Source: Vibrio coralliilyticus ATCC BAA-450
GTDB lineage: Bacteria > Pseudomonadota > Gammaproteobacteria > Enterobacterales > Vibrionaceae
NCBI RefSeq assembly: GCF_000176135.1
Contig: NZ_ACZN01000016.1
Location: 124,001-188,000, forward strand
Reading direction: 5' to 3'
Length of the DNA: 64,000 nt
Shown one piece after another: positions 34,898 through 43,219 of the stretch (its first letter is position 1; every line of letters starts with the position of its first letter). Below the pieces are notes generated by a model that was not told the DNA's origin, did no database searches, and saw only the letters and a list, made by a program, of their open reading frames with translations. The position numbers and the translations under genes are program-made.

Positions 34898-36322
34898 TTA
34901 CAAATTTGTATGGTTAGTGAAAAACTGAATATTAAACACTGTTCCTTGAGTCTCGGGTAACAAAGTAATGGAGGCGCCATGAAGATGAGCGATACTCTGA
35001 ACCAAGCTCAACCCGAGACCATTGCTGGCGTTACTTCGGCTGGTGTCGGCGGTGTAGAAGCGTTCGAAAATTCTTGCTTGGTGCTGAGAGGCGATACCCG
35101 GGCCATCGTCTCCCAGTTGCAGAGTTAAACCTGATTCAGAAGGCTGTAAGTGCACCCATATTTTGCCACTTTCTTGGCTGTACTTGAGGTTGTTTTCAAA
35201 CAGATTAATGATCATCTGGCTCAGCAGTTCATTATCCCCAGAAAGCATTATTCCGGGCACGATAGCACTGGTGAGCTGTAAGTGATGATCTTCAAAGACA
35301 GGCTGATAACTCTCCACCAGATCCTCAACAAGCTCGGACAAATTGATGGGTGTGAAATGCGCTTTCCGCTTGCCTGATTCAATTTCGCTCAGGCGCAGCA
35401 AACTGTTAAACGTTTTAAGCATCTCTGCGACTTGAGCTTGGGCTTTCTCGATGTGTTGCTCTGAGTGGTCATTATCCATTGCCATCAGCTGGAGCTGATT
35501 GGCTAACCGGGTAAGCGGTGTTTTCAAATCATGGGCGATACCCACCGTCACGTCTTCGATATTGGTGTGGAGGTTTTCGATTCTTTCCAACATATGGTTG
35601 ATGTTTTCTGAAAGGCGATCAAACTCATCGGCATGAATGGATAAAGGAACTCGTTGGCTAAGATTGGTGGCGCCGATGGACTCTAATTCGTCCGACAATA
35701 GATCAAGACGCTGATACACTTTGCGGCTCAGCAGGTAGGCAATCAGGACAGACAAGGGCAGAGCGGTCAGGCAGACCCAGAGTAACCCACTCGACAGTGT
35801 GTTGAAGATGGATTGGTAATCGTAACTCTCGCTGGTGGCAACGATCAGTGTGACATCTTGGTCCAGATCTTGGCGCAAAGTTCTGACCTGATACGTTTCT
35901 TCGTATGGTTGATCCTCTTCGTCATAGTGAGTGATCTCAAGAGGCTGCCAGTTCCAACCCGGAAGCGCTTGGTGGAGAGGTTCAAAACCGTAACTTTGGT
36001 CGCCGAATTTAAGGTACATCACATAGAGATTACGTTCCATCCGGTTGTGCCAAAAGTCAGGCTCGTTAATTTCCTCAATTTCCAGCCCCAACTCTTCGAT
36101 TAGCCAGTCTATGCCATTGTCACTGATTTCTTCCGCCAGCCAATGGAACGTGTCGCGTTGTTCTTGCTTGTCGATCTGATTGGTGCTGTACAGGAAGGTT
36201 CCACCAACTACCCCTAACAAAATCAACGCCGACACAAAAAACAGCGCAGAGGAAATCAGCGTATATTTAAAAATGGACGAACGCCAAAGTGTGGTTGGGT
36301 TGGTATTAGAACGAGAGGACAT
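34898..36322 (-). CDS. Sensor histidine kinase
   Basis: A 474-residue membrane kinase. Helices at about residues 18-44 and 178-198 bound an acidic periplasmic sensor of about 130 residues (WLAEEISDNGIDWLIEELGLEIEEIN). A HAMP domain follows (YQRLDLLSDELESIGATNLSQRV), then His264 in GIAHDLKTPLTRL, the N box NLFENNLKYS and the G boxes GDDGPGIA and NGLGLSLV. It overlaps its regulator gene by 17 bases. Downstream on the same strand are DUF1800 and DUF1501, possibly the genes it controls. Confidence 0.92.
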   Translation of the reverse strand: MSSRSNTNPTTLWRSSIFKYTLISSALFFVSALILLGVVGGTFLYSTNQIDKQEQRDTFHWLAEEISDNGIDWLIEELGLEIEEINEPDFWHNRMERNLYVMYLKFGDQSYGFEPLHQALPGWNWQPLEITHYDEEDQPYEETYQVRTLRQDLDQDVTLIVATSESYDYQSIFNTLSSGLLWVCLTALPLSVLIAYLLSRKVYQRLDLLSDELESIGATNLSQRVPLSIHADEFDRLSENINHMLERIENLHTNIEDVTVGIAHDLKTPLTRLANQLQLMAMDNDHSEQHIEKAQAQVAEMLKTFNSLLRLSEIESGKRKAHFTPINLSELVEDLVESYQPVFEDHHLQLTSAIVPGIMLSGDNELLSQMIINLFENNLKYSQESGKIWVHLQPSESGLTLQLGDDGPGIASQHQARIFERFYTADTSRSNASNGLGLSLVQSIAHLHGASITLLPETQGTVFNIQFFTNHTNL

Positions 36323-36977
36323 AGCCAGCCCCGCGTACCGTTTTGATCAGTTCCGTATTGAATGCCTTATCGACTTTGTTTCTCAGGCGACTTACGTGGG
36401 TCTGAACCAGACTGGTATTGGGGTCAAACTGAAAGCCCCAAACCTGCTCCAGCAGCATGGTTCGGGTTACCAACTCACCTTGATTAACCATCAGCAATTC
36501 CAGAATTTGGTATTCACGGGGCAACAGGTCTACTTCTGTGCCTGAATGGGTCACTTTGCGACTGAGCTTATCTAGCGTGAGTGGGCCGGCGGTTAACTGA
36601 GTTGAGGCTTGACTGACTGGCTGGCGCCTCGCTAAAGCTTTGACTCGCGCGTTTAATTCTTCGAAGGCAAAAGGTTTGACCATGTAGTCGTCGGCACCGG
36701 CTTCGAGGCCAGCGACTCGATCACCAATACTGTCTTTAGCGGTGAGAATGAGAATGGGAGAGTGTACTTGGCTTTGCCTGAGTACGCGTATCGCGTCGAT
36801 ACCATCCATGCTGGGAAGCATGCGGTCAAAAATGATAACGTCGAAAGACTCGCTCGCGGCGCGAACGAGTCCAGTTTTCGCATCAGGTTCGTGACAAAGA
36901 GAATGGCCTTGTTCTGTTAAGCCTTTATGTATGAACTCAGCAATCTCTGCGTCATCTTCAACCAGCAGCAATTTCAT
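36306..36977 (-). CDS. OmpR-family response regulator
   Basis: A 223-residue regulator with a receiver domain (acidic residues in LLVEDDA, Asp51 in IIFDRMLPSMDG, lysine in DYMVKPF) and a C-terminal winged helix (REYQILELLMVNQGELVTRTMLLEQVW, then VQTHVSRLRNKV). It is first in the operon with the kinase at 34898-36322. It is similar in layout to the pair at 19972-22156, suggesting they are paralogues. Confidence 0.92.
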   Translation of the reverse strand: MKLLLVEDDAEIAEFIHKGLTEQGHSLCHEPDAKTGLVRAASESFDVIIFDRMLPSMDGIDAIRVLRQSQVHSPILILTAKDSIGDRVAGLEAGADDYMVKPFAFEELNARVKALARRQPVSQASTQLTAGPLTLDKLSRKVTHSGTEVDLLPREYQILELLMVNQGELVTRTMLLEQVWGFQFDPNTSLVQTHVSRLRNKVDKAFNTELIKTVRGAGYVLSF

Positions 36978-37086
36978 GCTTTATGTATCCTTCCAGTTCA
37001 CTGTTTACATAAATTGAATCAATGAATGAAGGATACGTCCACTTCTTTGTCTGATTGAATGAGTGTTCCTGAAGTGAAGTTGTGTA

Positions 37087-37290
37087 TTACAAGTCCATCA
37101 GGCTTTCAATTGACTCCTCAATCGATAGATTATGGTAGGAGCGAATGGTCTGACCATCAGTCGCATCAATCAATATATTGTTGATACCTGACTGACCATG
37201 TTGTTCAATGACGCTGAGGCTTTGTTCGACGTTGTCATACGTAAGGGTGAGATTATCTTTTAGCACTATCGTGCATGTGTGCAGGTTCAT
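37087..37290 (-). CDS. Hypothetical small protein, 67 residues
   Basis: Not recognised. The start at 37290 (MNLHTCTIVLKDNLT) has a strong AAGGAAG site. The chain is probably a short alpha/beta cytoplasmic protein: strands (CTIVLKDNLTLTYD), a helix (VEQSLSVIEQHGQ), strands (NNILIDATDGQTIRSYH) and an acidic C-terminal helix (LSIEESIESLMDL). It lies alone between the response regulator gene and the alkylation-repair operon. Confidence 0.65.
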   Translation of the reverse strand: MNLHTCTIVLKDNLTLTYDNVEQSLSVIEQHGQSGINNILIDATDGQTIRSYHNLSIEESIESLMDL

Positions 37291-37443
37291 AGCCAACTTC
37301 CTTATTATTTGTATCATCTGCATTTTAACTCTAGAAGAGTTTAAACTGATAGCAAATTCGATTAACTTCCGAAAATGGCTAGTATTAAAAAGTGAGCCGA
37401 TTAGACTCGTTTTAAGAGTTTGAAAGATGTCGGGATTAAGAGT

Positions 37444-38808
37444 GTGAACGGATTATCATCAATATCGCTGCAAGAGTGTCAAAGCGCCCGTCAGGCAAGA
37501 GATGCACGCTTCGATGGTCGCTTCTATGTGGCGGTTAAAACCACGGGCATTTTTTGTCGTCCCATATGCCCAGCCAATTTACCAAAAGAAGAAAACGTAG
37601 AGTACTTTGTCGAGAAAGCGCAGGCGCTTCAGGCAGGCTATCGACCTTGCTTGCGTTGTCGTCCTGACAGTGCGCCAAGCTCTTGGGCATGGAAAGGGGT
37701 CGAAACTACGTTTCTTCGTGCTCTGAAAATGATTGAACAAGGGGAGTTGCAGACGTCCAGTCTGGCTGAATTGGCTGAACGTCTTGGGATTAGCGACCGC
37801 TATTTAAGACAGCTGTTTCAAGACCACCTAGGAATGGCACCAAAACAATACGCCCTTTACCACCAACTGATGTTTGCCAAACAACTGCTCCATTCCAGTT
37901 CTATGTCGGTGACGGATATCGCGTTCGCCAGTGGATTCAACAGTGTGCGTCGTTTTAATGATGCCTTTAAGCAGGTTATTAAGCTGACCCCGACTCAGGT
38001 CAGAAAAGAGCAGGTTGCCTCTACGATGGAGAGTAGCTACATCGATTTGGCGTTTAAAGGGCCTTTAGATTGGCAGCATATGCTGGATTTTTACCGCCTG
38101 CGAGCCATTAATGGATTAGAGCAAATCAGCGACGAAAGCTATCAGAGGAAGTTTGAGATTGAAGGGGCGAAAGGCTGGTTTGCGATTCGCTATCATAAAC
38201 CCGGAATCATGCGGGTAGAGTTTGAGCTATCTGATACCCGCCGCTTGAAAGCGTTGGTGAATCAACTGCGCAGAATGTTTGACCTAGATACGGACATTCT
38301 GACCATTGAACAGAAACTGAATGCGCTGAATCCAAGCCTTATACAGCGTAGCGGGATTCGTATTCCTGGCGTCTGGAGCACCTGGGAAGGTGGCGTCAGA
38401 GCTATTTTAGGCCAGCAAGTGTCGATCAAAGCGGCCATTGGCCAACTCAATCTGTTGGTTCAAACTCTACAACCAGATGGTGTTACGCATTTTCCCACAC
38501 CACAAGAGGTGGCTACTGCGGACCTTTCTTTTTTACGTATGCCGCAAAGTCGTAAAGAAACATTGGCACGCTTTGCGCAGTTTATTGTAGAAAACCCTCA
38601 AGCGAGTCTGGAGCAATGGCTTGATGTAAAAGGAGTTGGCCCGTGGACGGTAAGTTACGCCAGATTGAGAGGTGCCTCTGAGCCCAACTGTTTCCTAGAG
38701 GGTGATTTAGTGGTCAAGAAGGCCCTGAATCAATTCCCTGAACTGGATGCTGAAAGCGTATCTCCATGGGGGAGTTACGCCACATTCCATTGCTGGAGTC
38801 ACGCATGA
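37444..38808 (+). CDS. Ada-like sensor fused to AlkA 3-methyladenine DNA glycosylase
   Basis: A protein of about 454 residues with three parts. (1) A methyl-phosphotriester-sensing Ada N-domain (RQARDARFDGRFYVAVKTTG) with the four zinc cysteines in FCRPICPA and RPCLRCRPD. (2) An AraC DNA-binding domain (LAELAERLGISDRYLRQLFQ, then DIAFASGFNSVRRFNDAF). (3) An AlkA-type HhH-GPD glycosylase with GVRAILGQQVS, the helix-hairpin-helix VKGVGPWTVSYA and the catalytic aspartate in LEGDLVVKK. It removes alkylated bases and, once methylated, likely activates its own operon. The start is uncertain: GTG 37444 or TTG 37420. Its stop overlaps the ogt start (ATGA). Confidence 0.9.
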   Translation: MNGLSSISLQECQSARQARDARFDGRFYVAVKTTGIFCRPICPANLPKEENVEYFVEKAQALQAGYRPCLRCRPDSAPSSWAWKGVETTFLRALKMIEQGELQTSSLAELAERLGISDRYLRQLFQDHLGMAPKQYALYHQLMFAKQLLHSSSMSVTDIAFASGFNSVRRFNDAFKQVIKLTPTQVRKEQVASTMESSYIDLAFKGPLDWQHMLDFYRLRAINGLEQISDESYQRKFEIEGAKGWFAIRYHKPGIMRVEFELSDTRRLKALVNQLRRMFDLDTDILTIEQKLNALNPSLIQRSGIRIPGVWSTWEGGVRAILGQQVSIKAAIGQLNLLVQTLQPDGVTHFPTPQEVATADLSFLRMPQSRKETLARFAQFIVENPQASLEQWLDVKGVGPWTVSYARLRGASEPNCFLEGDLVVKKALNQFPELDAESVSPWGSYATFHCWSHA

Positions 38809-39287
38809 ACAAGAGTTATACCACCTTTAAAACGCCGCTTGGACAGATGACGATTCAGGCTAATGAGCAAGGTTTGTTAGGTGCTTGGTTTGAGACTCAG
38901 ACCACACAACCTGAAGAGTTAGGCAAAAACGATAAAGAACATCCTATACTTATTAAAGCAATCAAACAGTTAGACGAGTATTTTTCCGGTAGCCGAAAGG
39001 AATTTGATCTACCATTAGCAGCAGAAGGAACGGTGTTTCAGCAGCAGGTATGGAAGGCATTAACGACCATACCTTTTGGAGAAACGTGGAGCTATCAACA
39101 GCTTGCAGATGCCATTGGTAACCCAAAAGCAGTGAGAGCTGTGGGGCTAGCAAATGGTAAGAATCCTATCTCTGTGATTGTGCCTTGCCATCGAGTGATT
39201 GGTAAAAGCGGTAAGCTAACTGGTTATGCTGGTGGCTTGGAAAGGAAGGCGGCATTGTTAAAGATAGAGCATTGGGAACCTGAGTGA
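38805..39287 (+). CDS. ogt: Methylated-DNA--protein-cysteine methyltransferase
   Basis: A 160-residue O6-alkylguanine transferase. The active-site motif VPCHRVIG holds the acceptor Cys128, preceded by the DNA-binding helix (WSYQQLADAIGNPKAVRAVG) and followed by LTGYAGGLERKAALLKIE. Each molecule repairs one lesion and is then spent. The ATG at 38805 overlaps the stop of the Ada/AlkA gene by four bases, so the two are coupled. Together they cover base and O6-alkyl damage. Confidence 0.93.
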   Translation: MNKSYTTFKTPLGQMTIQANEQGLLGAWFETQTTQPEELGKNDKEHPILIKAIKQLDEYFSGSRKEFDLPLAAEGTVFQQQVWKALTTIPFGETWSYQQLADAIGNPKAVRAVGLANGKNPISVIVPCHRVIGKSGKLTGYAGGLERKAALLKIEHWEPE

Positions 39288-39652
39288 TGCGGTTAGAAAA
39301 AGGAATTTTCTCCTTGCTAGTAATGCTTTTGCTGCAAGGGTGTTTTGAAGAAAAGCTTGATCGAATGATCAACAAACAAACCTATGAGTTTGAAGGGGTA
39401 TATGAAAATTTGTATACCCAAGATTTACTGATGTTTAAAGATGCCATGGTCACGATTAGTCGCGTCGGTGCGCCAGATGTCACCAAACCTTTTGTGGTGG
39501 ACGATAACTTTCTTACCATAACAATGCGCAACAACTCCAAAGAGAAACGTGAAGACATTGTTATGCGCATTCATGGGGAAAATGAGGCGCTCACTTGCAG
39601 CACCTGTGCAAGATACCAACTGGCAAGTGTGTGGCAGAAACGCTTGGAATAA
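39287..39652 (+). CDS. Hypothetical lipoprotein
   Basis: Not recognised beyond being a lipoprotein. The 121-residue product starts with a lipoprotein signal peptide (MRLEKGIFSLLVMLLLQGC; lipobox LLQGC, Cys19). The mature part is strand-rich (TYEFEGVYENLYTQDLLMFKD, VVDDNFLTITMRN) and has a CSTC pair near the end (ALTCSTCARYQ). The ATG overlaps the ogt stop (TGATG), so it is co-translated with the alkylation-repair genes. Why a lipoprotein joins this operon is unclear. Confidence 0.7.
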   Translation: MRLEKGIFSLLVMLLLQGCFEEKLDRMINKQTYEFEGVYENLYTQDLLMFKDAMVTISRVGAPDVTKPFVVDDNFLTITMRNNSKEKREDIVMRIHGENEALTCSTCARYQLASVWQKRLE

Positions 39653-39677
39653 CCACGTACTTGTTTAGATGCAATTG

Positions 39678-39707
39678 AAAAGGACAGCCATTTGGCTGTC
39701 CTTTTTT
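39678..39707. terminator. Bidirectional rho-independent terminator
   Basis: Perfect 12-bp stem AAAAGGACAGCC / GGCTGTCCTTTT with a 4-base loop and following T run, between the alkylation-repair operon and the convergent nhaD gene. Confidence 0.93.
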
Positions 39708-39728
39708 GTTGTAGAGTGCTCAGTTGCT

Positions 39729-41162
39729 TCAGAACAATGCAGAGTTGAGCATCAGATGGAGCGCAATACTGACGGCATAGCCGATACCTATCACAGGTGC
39801 CCATTTGAGATGGCCGAAGAAGGTATACTTACCATGCGCAGCCCCCATCAGCGCAACCCCAGCAGCAGAGCCTATTGATAGCAAACTGCCACCCACACCT
39901 GCGGTCAGCGTAACCAGTAGCCAGTTACCCATCGACATGGTTGGCTCCATGGTCAGGACGGCAAACATAACTGGGATGTTATCGACAATGGCAGACAAGA
40001 TCCCCACCATGACATTCGCCCAGATCGGATCCCACTGGGTGTACATCACTTCAGATACTAAACCTAGGTAGCCGAGTAGACTCAAGCCGCCGACACACAT
40101 CACTACGCCATAGAAGAAAAGTAACGTATCCCACTCCGCATGAGAGACTCGTCTAAACACATCGAACGGTACAACTGAGCCTAGACGTTTCAATGCGATG
40201 TCATCACGATTGGCAATCGCAAGCGCTGCTTTCTTATGCAGCGATGCTTTAAGGGTTTTACGAAGGAAAAAGCCGAAAAATTGTAAATAAGCCAGACCCA
40301 TCATCATGCCAATCACGGGTGGGAAGTGCAGTACGGCATGGAAGGCGACGGCAGTAGCAATAGTGAGGATAAATAAGCCCACAATTCGGCGTGCACCACG
40401 TTTTAGCTCTACGTGCTGGTGGACAACATCCGGTGTGGTGCTCGGCACGAACATCGACATGATTATCGCCGGTACAACGTAGTTGGCGACGGAAGGCAAG
40501 AACAAAGGCATAAACTCAGAGAAAGAGACATAGCCTGCCTGCCACACCATCAATGTCGTGATATCACCAAATGGACTGAAGGCGCCGCCGGCGTTGGCAG
40601 CGACCACAATATTGATACACGCTAGGTTGATGAATTTGGGGTTATCTCCGGCGACTTTCATCACTACGGCACACATCAATAAAGCGGTAGTGAGGTTGTC
40701 GGCAATCGGAGAAATAAAGAAAGCCAGAACACCGGTTAACCAAAATAACGACTTGTAATTAAAGCCTTTCCCAACCATCCACGCTTGTAGTGCATCGAAT
40801 AATCGCCGCTCTTCCATTGCGCTGATATAGGTCATAGCGACTAGTAAGAACAGCAATAATTCTGCGTATTCCAGCAGGTTGTGCTCCAGTGCTGACTTGG
40901 CGACTTCAATTTGACCATGTTGCGAATAGACGTAACCAATCATGGCCCATATGAGGCCCGCCGCGAGCAGGACAGGTTTGGACTTTCTCAGTGACAGGTA
41001 CTCTTCCAGCATCACCAACGCATACGCACAGGTGAAAATCAGAATGGCCACATAGCCGATGGTAGATTGAGTTAAAGGTAAGGTTTCTTGGGGGCTGTTG
41101 GCTGCAAAAGTCGAAAAGGGAAGTAATAAAAGGGCGACAAAAGCGGACCACTGCAATTTCAT
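39729..41162 (-). CDS. nhaD: NhaD-type Na+/H+ antiporter
   Basis: A 477-residue inner-membrane antiporter of the NhaD (ion transporter superfamily) type, common in Vibrio. The start at 41162 follows AAGGAG and gives a hydrophobic leader (MKLQWSAFVALLLLPFSTFA). About twelve further helices follow, with FFISPIADNLTTALLM, NAGGAFSPFGDITTLMVW, DNIPVMFAVLTM and GGSLLSIGSAAGVALMG, the polar positions expected for cation binding. It exchanges Na+ (or Li+) for H+ and helps pH and salt tolerance. It is a single gene ended by a terminator. Confidence 0.92.
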   Translation of the reverse strand: MKLQWSAFVALLLLPFSTFAANSPQETLPLTQSTIGYVAILIFTCAYALVMLEEYLSLRKSKPVLLAAGLIWAMIGYVYSQHGQIEVAKSALEHNLLEYAELLLFLLVAMTYISAMEERRLFDALQAWMVGKGFNYKSLFWLTGVLAFFISPIADNLTTALLMCAVVMKVAGDNPKFINLACINIVVAANAGGAFSPFGDITTLMVWQAGYVSFSEFMPLFLPSVANYVVPAIIMSMFVPSTTPDVVHQHVELKRGARRIVGLFILTIATAVAFHAVLHFPPVIGMMMGLAYLQFFGFFLRKTLKASLHKKAALAIANRDDIALKRLGSVVPFDVFRRVSHAEWDTLLFFYGVVMCVGGLSLLGYLGLVSEVMYTQWDPIWANVMVGILSAIVDNIPVMFAVLTMEPTMSMGNWLLVTLTAGVGGSLLSIGSAAGVALMGAAHGKYTFFGHLKWAPVIGIGYAVSIALHLMLNSALF

Positions 41163-41447
41163 ACTTTCACTCCTTGAAAGAAGATTGTTGTTATGGTGGA
41201 GCCATTCTAAAGAGGTTTTGGCGATGGGTATGTGAGATAGGTTTGATCTGATTGAATTGTCGCCAGTTTTTATCAATAAATGAATGATTTATGAATCATG
41301 TTGATATGCATTGTTGAATTTTATGTGCAGATAAAAGCGCTGATTATGAACATAATCACAAAATAAGATAATAGAACTCTGGTCAGAGTTGCCCCTTCTA
41401 AGTAATTGATACGGATCATCACTATAGCGTACGATTTAAAACAAGAT

Positions 41448-41478
41448 CCTATGTGTCCTGTTCCACATAAAACATAGG
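41448..41478 (+). promoter_or_regulatory. Inverted repeats before yjiH
   Basis: CCTATGT at 41448-41454 can pair with ACATAGG at 41472-41478, whose end lies in the ribosome binding region of yjiH (ATG 41485). An alternative shorter hairpin, TATGTG with CACATA (41450-41469), would exclude it. The arms are only 6-7 bp, so this could be chance. Confidence 0.35.
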
Positions 41479-41484
41479 TGATAT

Positions 41485-42213
41485 ATGTCCGATCCAAACA
41501 TAAAGCAGCGTAAAGTAACCTGGGGATGCTACGTTGCTCTCGCATTTGCTGTCATATTCTTTTCTGGCTTGATGAAGTCCGGTGAATGGTATGGTGTGCT
41601 TGATTTTACAACTCTCAATGGCTCGTTCGGGCAGGTTGCGTATAACGTGACTGAAACGGCGGATGGCGTTGAAGCTGCAACGACGTCACTGCGCGGTAAA
41701 GGCGGTAGTGGTGCACGTGATGGCTTTATCTTTGCATTAACTTTGATTCCAACCGTCATGTTCGCACTGGGTGTGATCAATGTCCTTGAGCATTACGGTG
41801 CACTAGATGCTGCTCGTAAATTGCTTACTCCTTTATTACGACCTTTGATGGGAATACCGGGTAGCTCCGGCCTTGCATTGATTGCGTCACTGCAAAGCAC
41901 TGATGCCGGAGCTGCCATGACGCGCCAACTCAAGGATGAAGGTCGTCTGACTAAACGTGAAACCGATGTATTTACCATGTTTCAGTTCACTGCGGGGGCG
42001 ACTATTGTTAATTTCTTCTCTTCTGGAGCTGTGTTGTTCACGCTGACTTTGGCTGATGGGTCGCTGGCCGTGACATCGTCAATTGGTCTCGCTGTAGCCA
42101 TTATGTTTGTCTTTAAGTTTGTTGGCGCCAATCTGTTTCGCATCTACCTCAACATCACTGAAGGTAAACAAGATAAAGATACGCAACGTTTACAACAGGA
42201 GGCTGCACAATGA
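41485..42213 (+). CDS. yjiH: YjiH, nucleoside-recognition (Gate) membrane protein
   Basis: A 242-residue inner-membrane protein like E. coli YjiH (227 residues) and SpmA. The Gate domain segment (FIFALTLIPTVMFALGVINVLEHYGALDAARKLLTPLLRPLMGIPG) is followed by LIASLQSTDAGAAMTRQLKDEG and a final helical pair. An early loop (residues about 45-80) is periplasmic and polar. It is co-translated with yjiG (ATGA overlap), as in E. coli, so the two probably form one transporter-like complex. The substrate is unknown. Confidence 0.88.
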   Translation: MSDPNIKQRKVTWGCYVALAFAVIFFSGLMKSGEWYGVLDFTTLNGSFGQVAYNVTETADGVEAATTSLRGKGGSGARDGFIFALTLIPTVMFALGVINVLEHYGALDAARKLLTPLLRPLMGIPGSSGLALIASLQSTDAGAAMTRQLKDEGRLTKRETDVFTMFQFTAGATIVNFFSSGAVLFTLTLADGSLAVTSSIGLAVAIMFVFKFVGANLFRIYLNITEGKQDKDTQRLQQEAAQ

Positions 42214-42677
42214 GTGAAGTGAAAACGAGAAAACCCATGGTGACGGATATTTTTGTCGAAGGAGCAAAGAAAGGTTGGGTGATTGCAACGACTTCAACGG
42301 TGCCAAATGTTCTGATGGCGTTTGTAATCATTAAAGCACTGCAAATCACAGGAGCGTTAGACATGATGGGGACGGTCTTTGCACCCGTTATGGCGATATT
42401 TGGTTTGCCCGGTGAAGCTGCTGCCGTATTGATTGGAGCGTGGATGTCGATGGGAGGTGCTGTTGGTGTAGTCATAACCTTGTTTGATCAGGGCATTCTT
42501 AACGGCGCACACATTGCGATTTTGGCCCCAGCGATCTACCTGATGGGTTCACAAGTCCAGTATATGGGACGTATTATGGGGCCAATTGGTACAGAAGGCC
42601 GCTATATTCCAGTTATGATCATCATTTCAGTGCTTAATGCATTTGGTGCGATGCTGGTTATGAATCTGTTTGTTTGA
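42210..42677 (+). CDS. yjiG: YjiG, nucleoside-recognition (Gate) membrane protein
   Basis: A 155-residue inner-membrane protein like E. coli YjiG (153 residues) and SpmB. It shows VTDIFVEGAKKGWVIATTSTVPNVLMAF at the start, LGLPGEAAAV-like FGLPGEAAAVLIGAWMSMGGAVG in the middle and a final helix (YIPVMIIISVLNAFGAMLVMN). It pairs with YjiH, whose stop overlaps its start. In E. coli the pair lies next to iadA (isoaspartyl dipeptidase); no such gene is seen here. A terminator follows. Confidence 0.88.
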   Translation: MSEVKTRKPMVTDIFVEGAKKGWVIATTSTVPNVLMAFVIIKALQITGALDMMGTVFAPVMAIFGLPGEAAAVLIGAWMSMGGAVGVVITLFDQGILNGAHIAILAPAIYLMGSQVQYMGRIMGPIGTEGRYIPVMIIISVLNAFGAMLVMNLFV

Positions 42678-42703
42678 GTTTTGCTGAACGAATTAAAGTA
42701 TTT

Positions 42704-42734
42704 AAGCCAAAGTGACATACCGCTTTGGCTTTTT
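42704..42734 (+). terminator. Rho-independent terminator after yjiHG
   Basis: Stem AAGCCAAAG / CTTTGGCTT with a loop of about 10 bases and five T. Confidence 0.85.
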
Positions 42735-43179
42735 CATTCCAGTAATATCACCACAGCTAGTCAGATGGCGTAATCATTGAATTAAGAAAATCTTGATGTT
42801 CAGCCCACTTTAGCCTGAATACACATAGTTTGAGCTGTTTAAAGTTGTAATTCGGATTTGGTGATGTCCCAAGTTGTATCTGAGCGAGAGGATTAGCAGA
42901 ATGAATGCAGTGACTAATGTATCTCAAAGAGCATTTTTGCAAACACCTGTTGAGGGGGGCTGGCTTATCACAAAATGAAGACCATGATGCTGTTTTCTGC
43001 CAATTATTCGGCTCTCAAGAGGGAGGAGGCAACTCAGACTGGAGGGAACATCATTCGTGATTAGGGCTGATAGGAGGGGGACTGAGCTCCTTCGCTGACG
43101 CATATGGAGTACCGGTTCCTTACACTAGTGGATTAATACCAGGCGTGTTCAGAACATAAACGGCTTTTTTGTAATGCCT
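42735..43179. other. Region without a recognisable gene
   Basis: About 445 bases with only short frames, none with a good ribosome binding site. A minus-strand frame of 61 codons (42757-42942) and a 29-codon + strand frame starting near 42975 look non-coding. The stretch 43010-43140 is less AT-rich than the usual intergenic DNA here and contains purine-rich blocks (GAGGGAGGAGG), so it may be the remains of an older gene or insertion. No repeats or element ends could be defined. Confidence 0.4.
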
Positions 43180-43219
43180 ACTCCCCTCAACCAAATTTAG
43201 GTTGAGGGGAGTTTGTTTT
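43180..43219. terminator. Strong stem-loop terminator
   Basis: Perfect 13-bp stem ACTCCCCTCAACC / GGTTGAGGGGAGT (43180-43212) with a 7-base loop. It lies at the stop codon of the minus-strand HAF gene. A T run follows on the + strand, and on the minus strand the downstream sequence is less T-rich. Confidence 0.88.

Noticed and set aside
13048..42677. Idea that the YjiH-family gene at 13048 and yjiH/yjiG at 41485 are a recent duplication
   Set aside because: They share the Gate-domain type only; lengths and sequences differ too much by eye for a recent copy.
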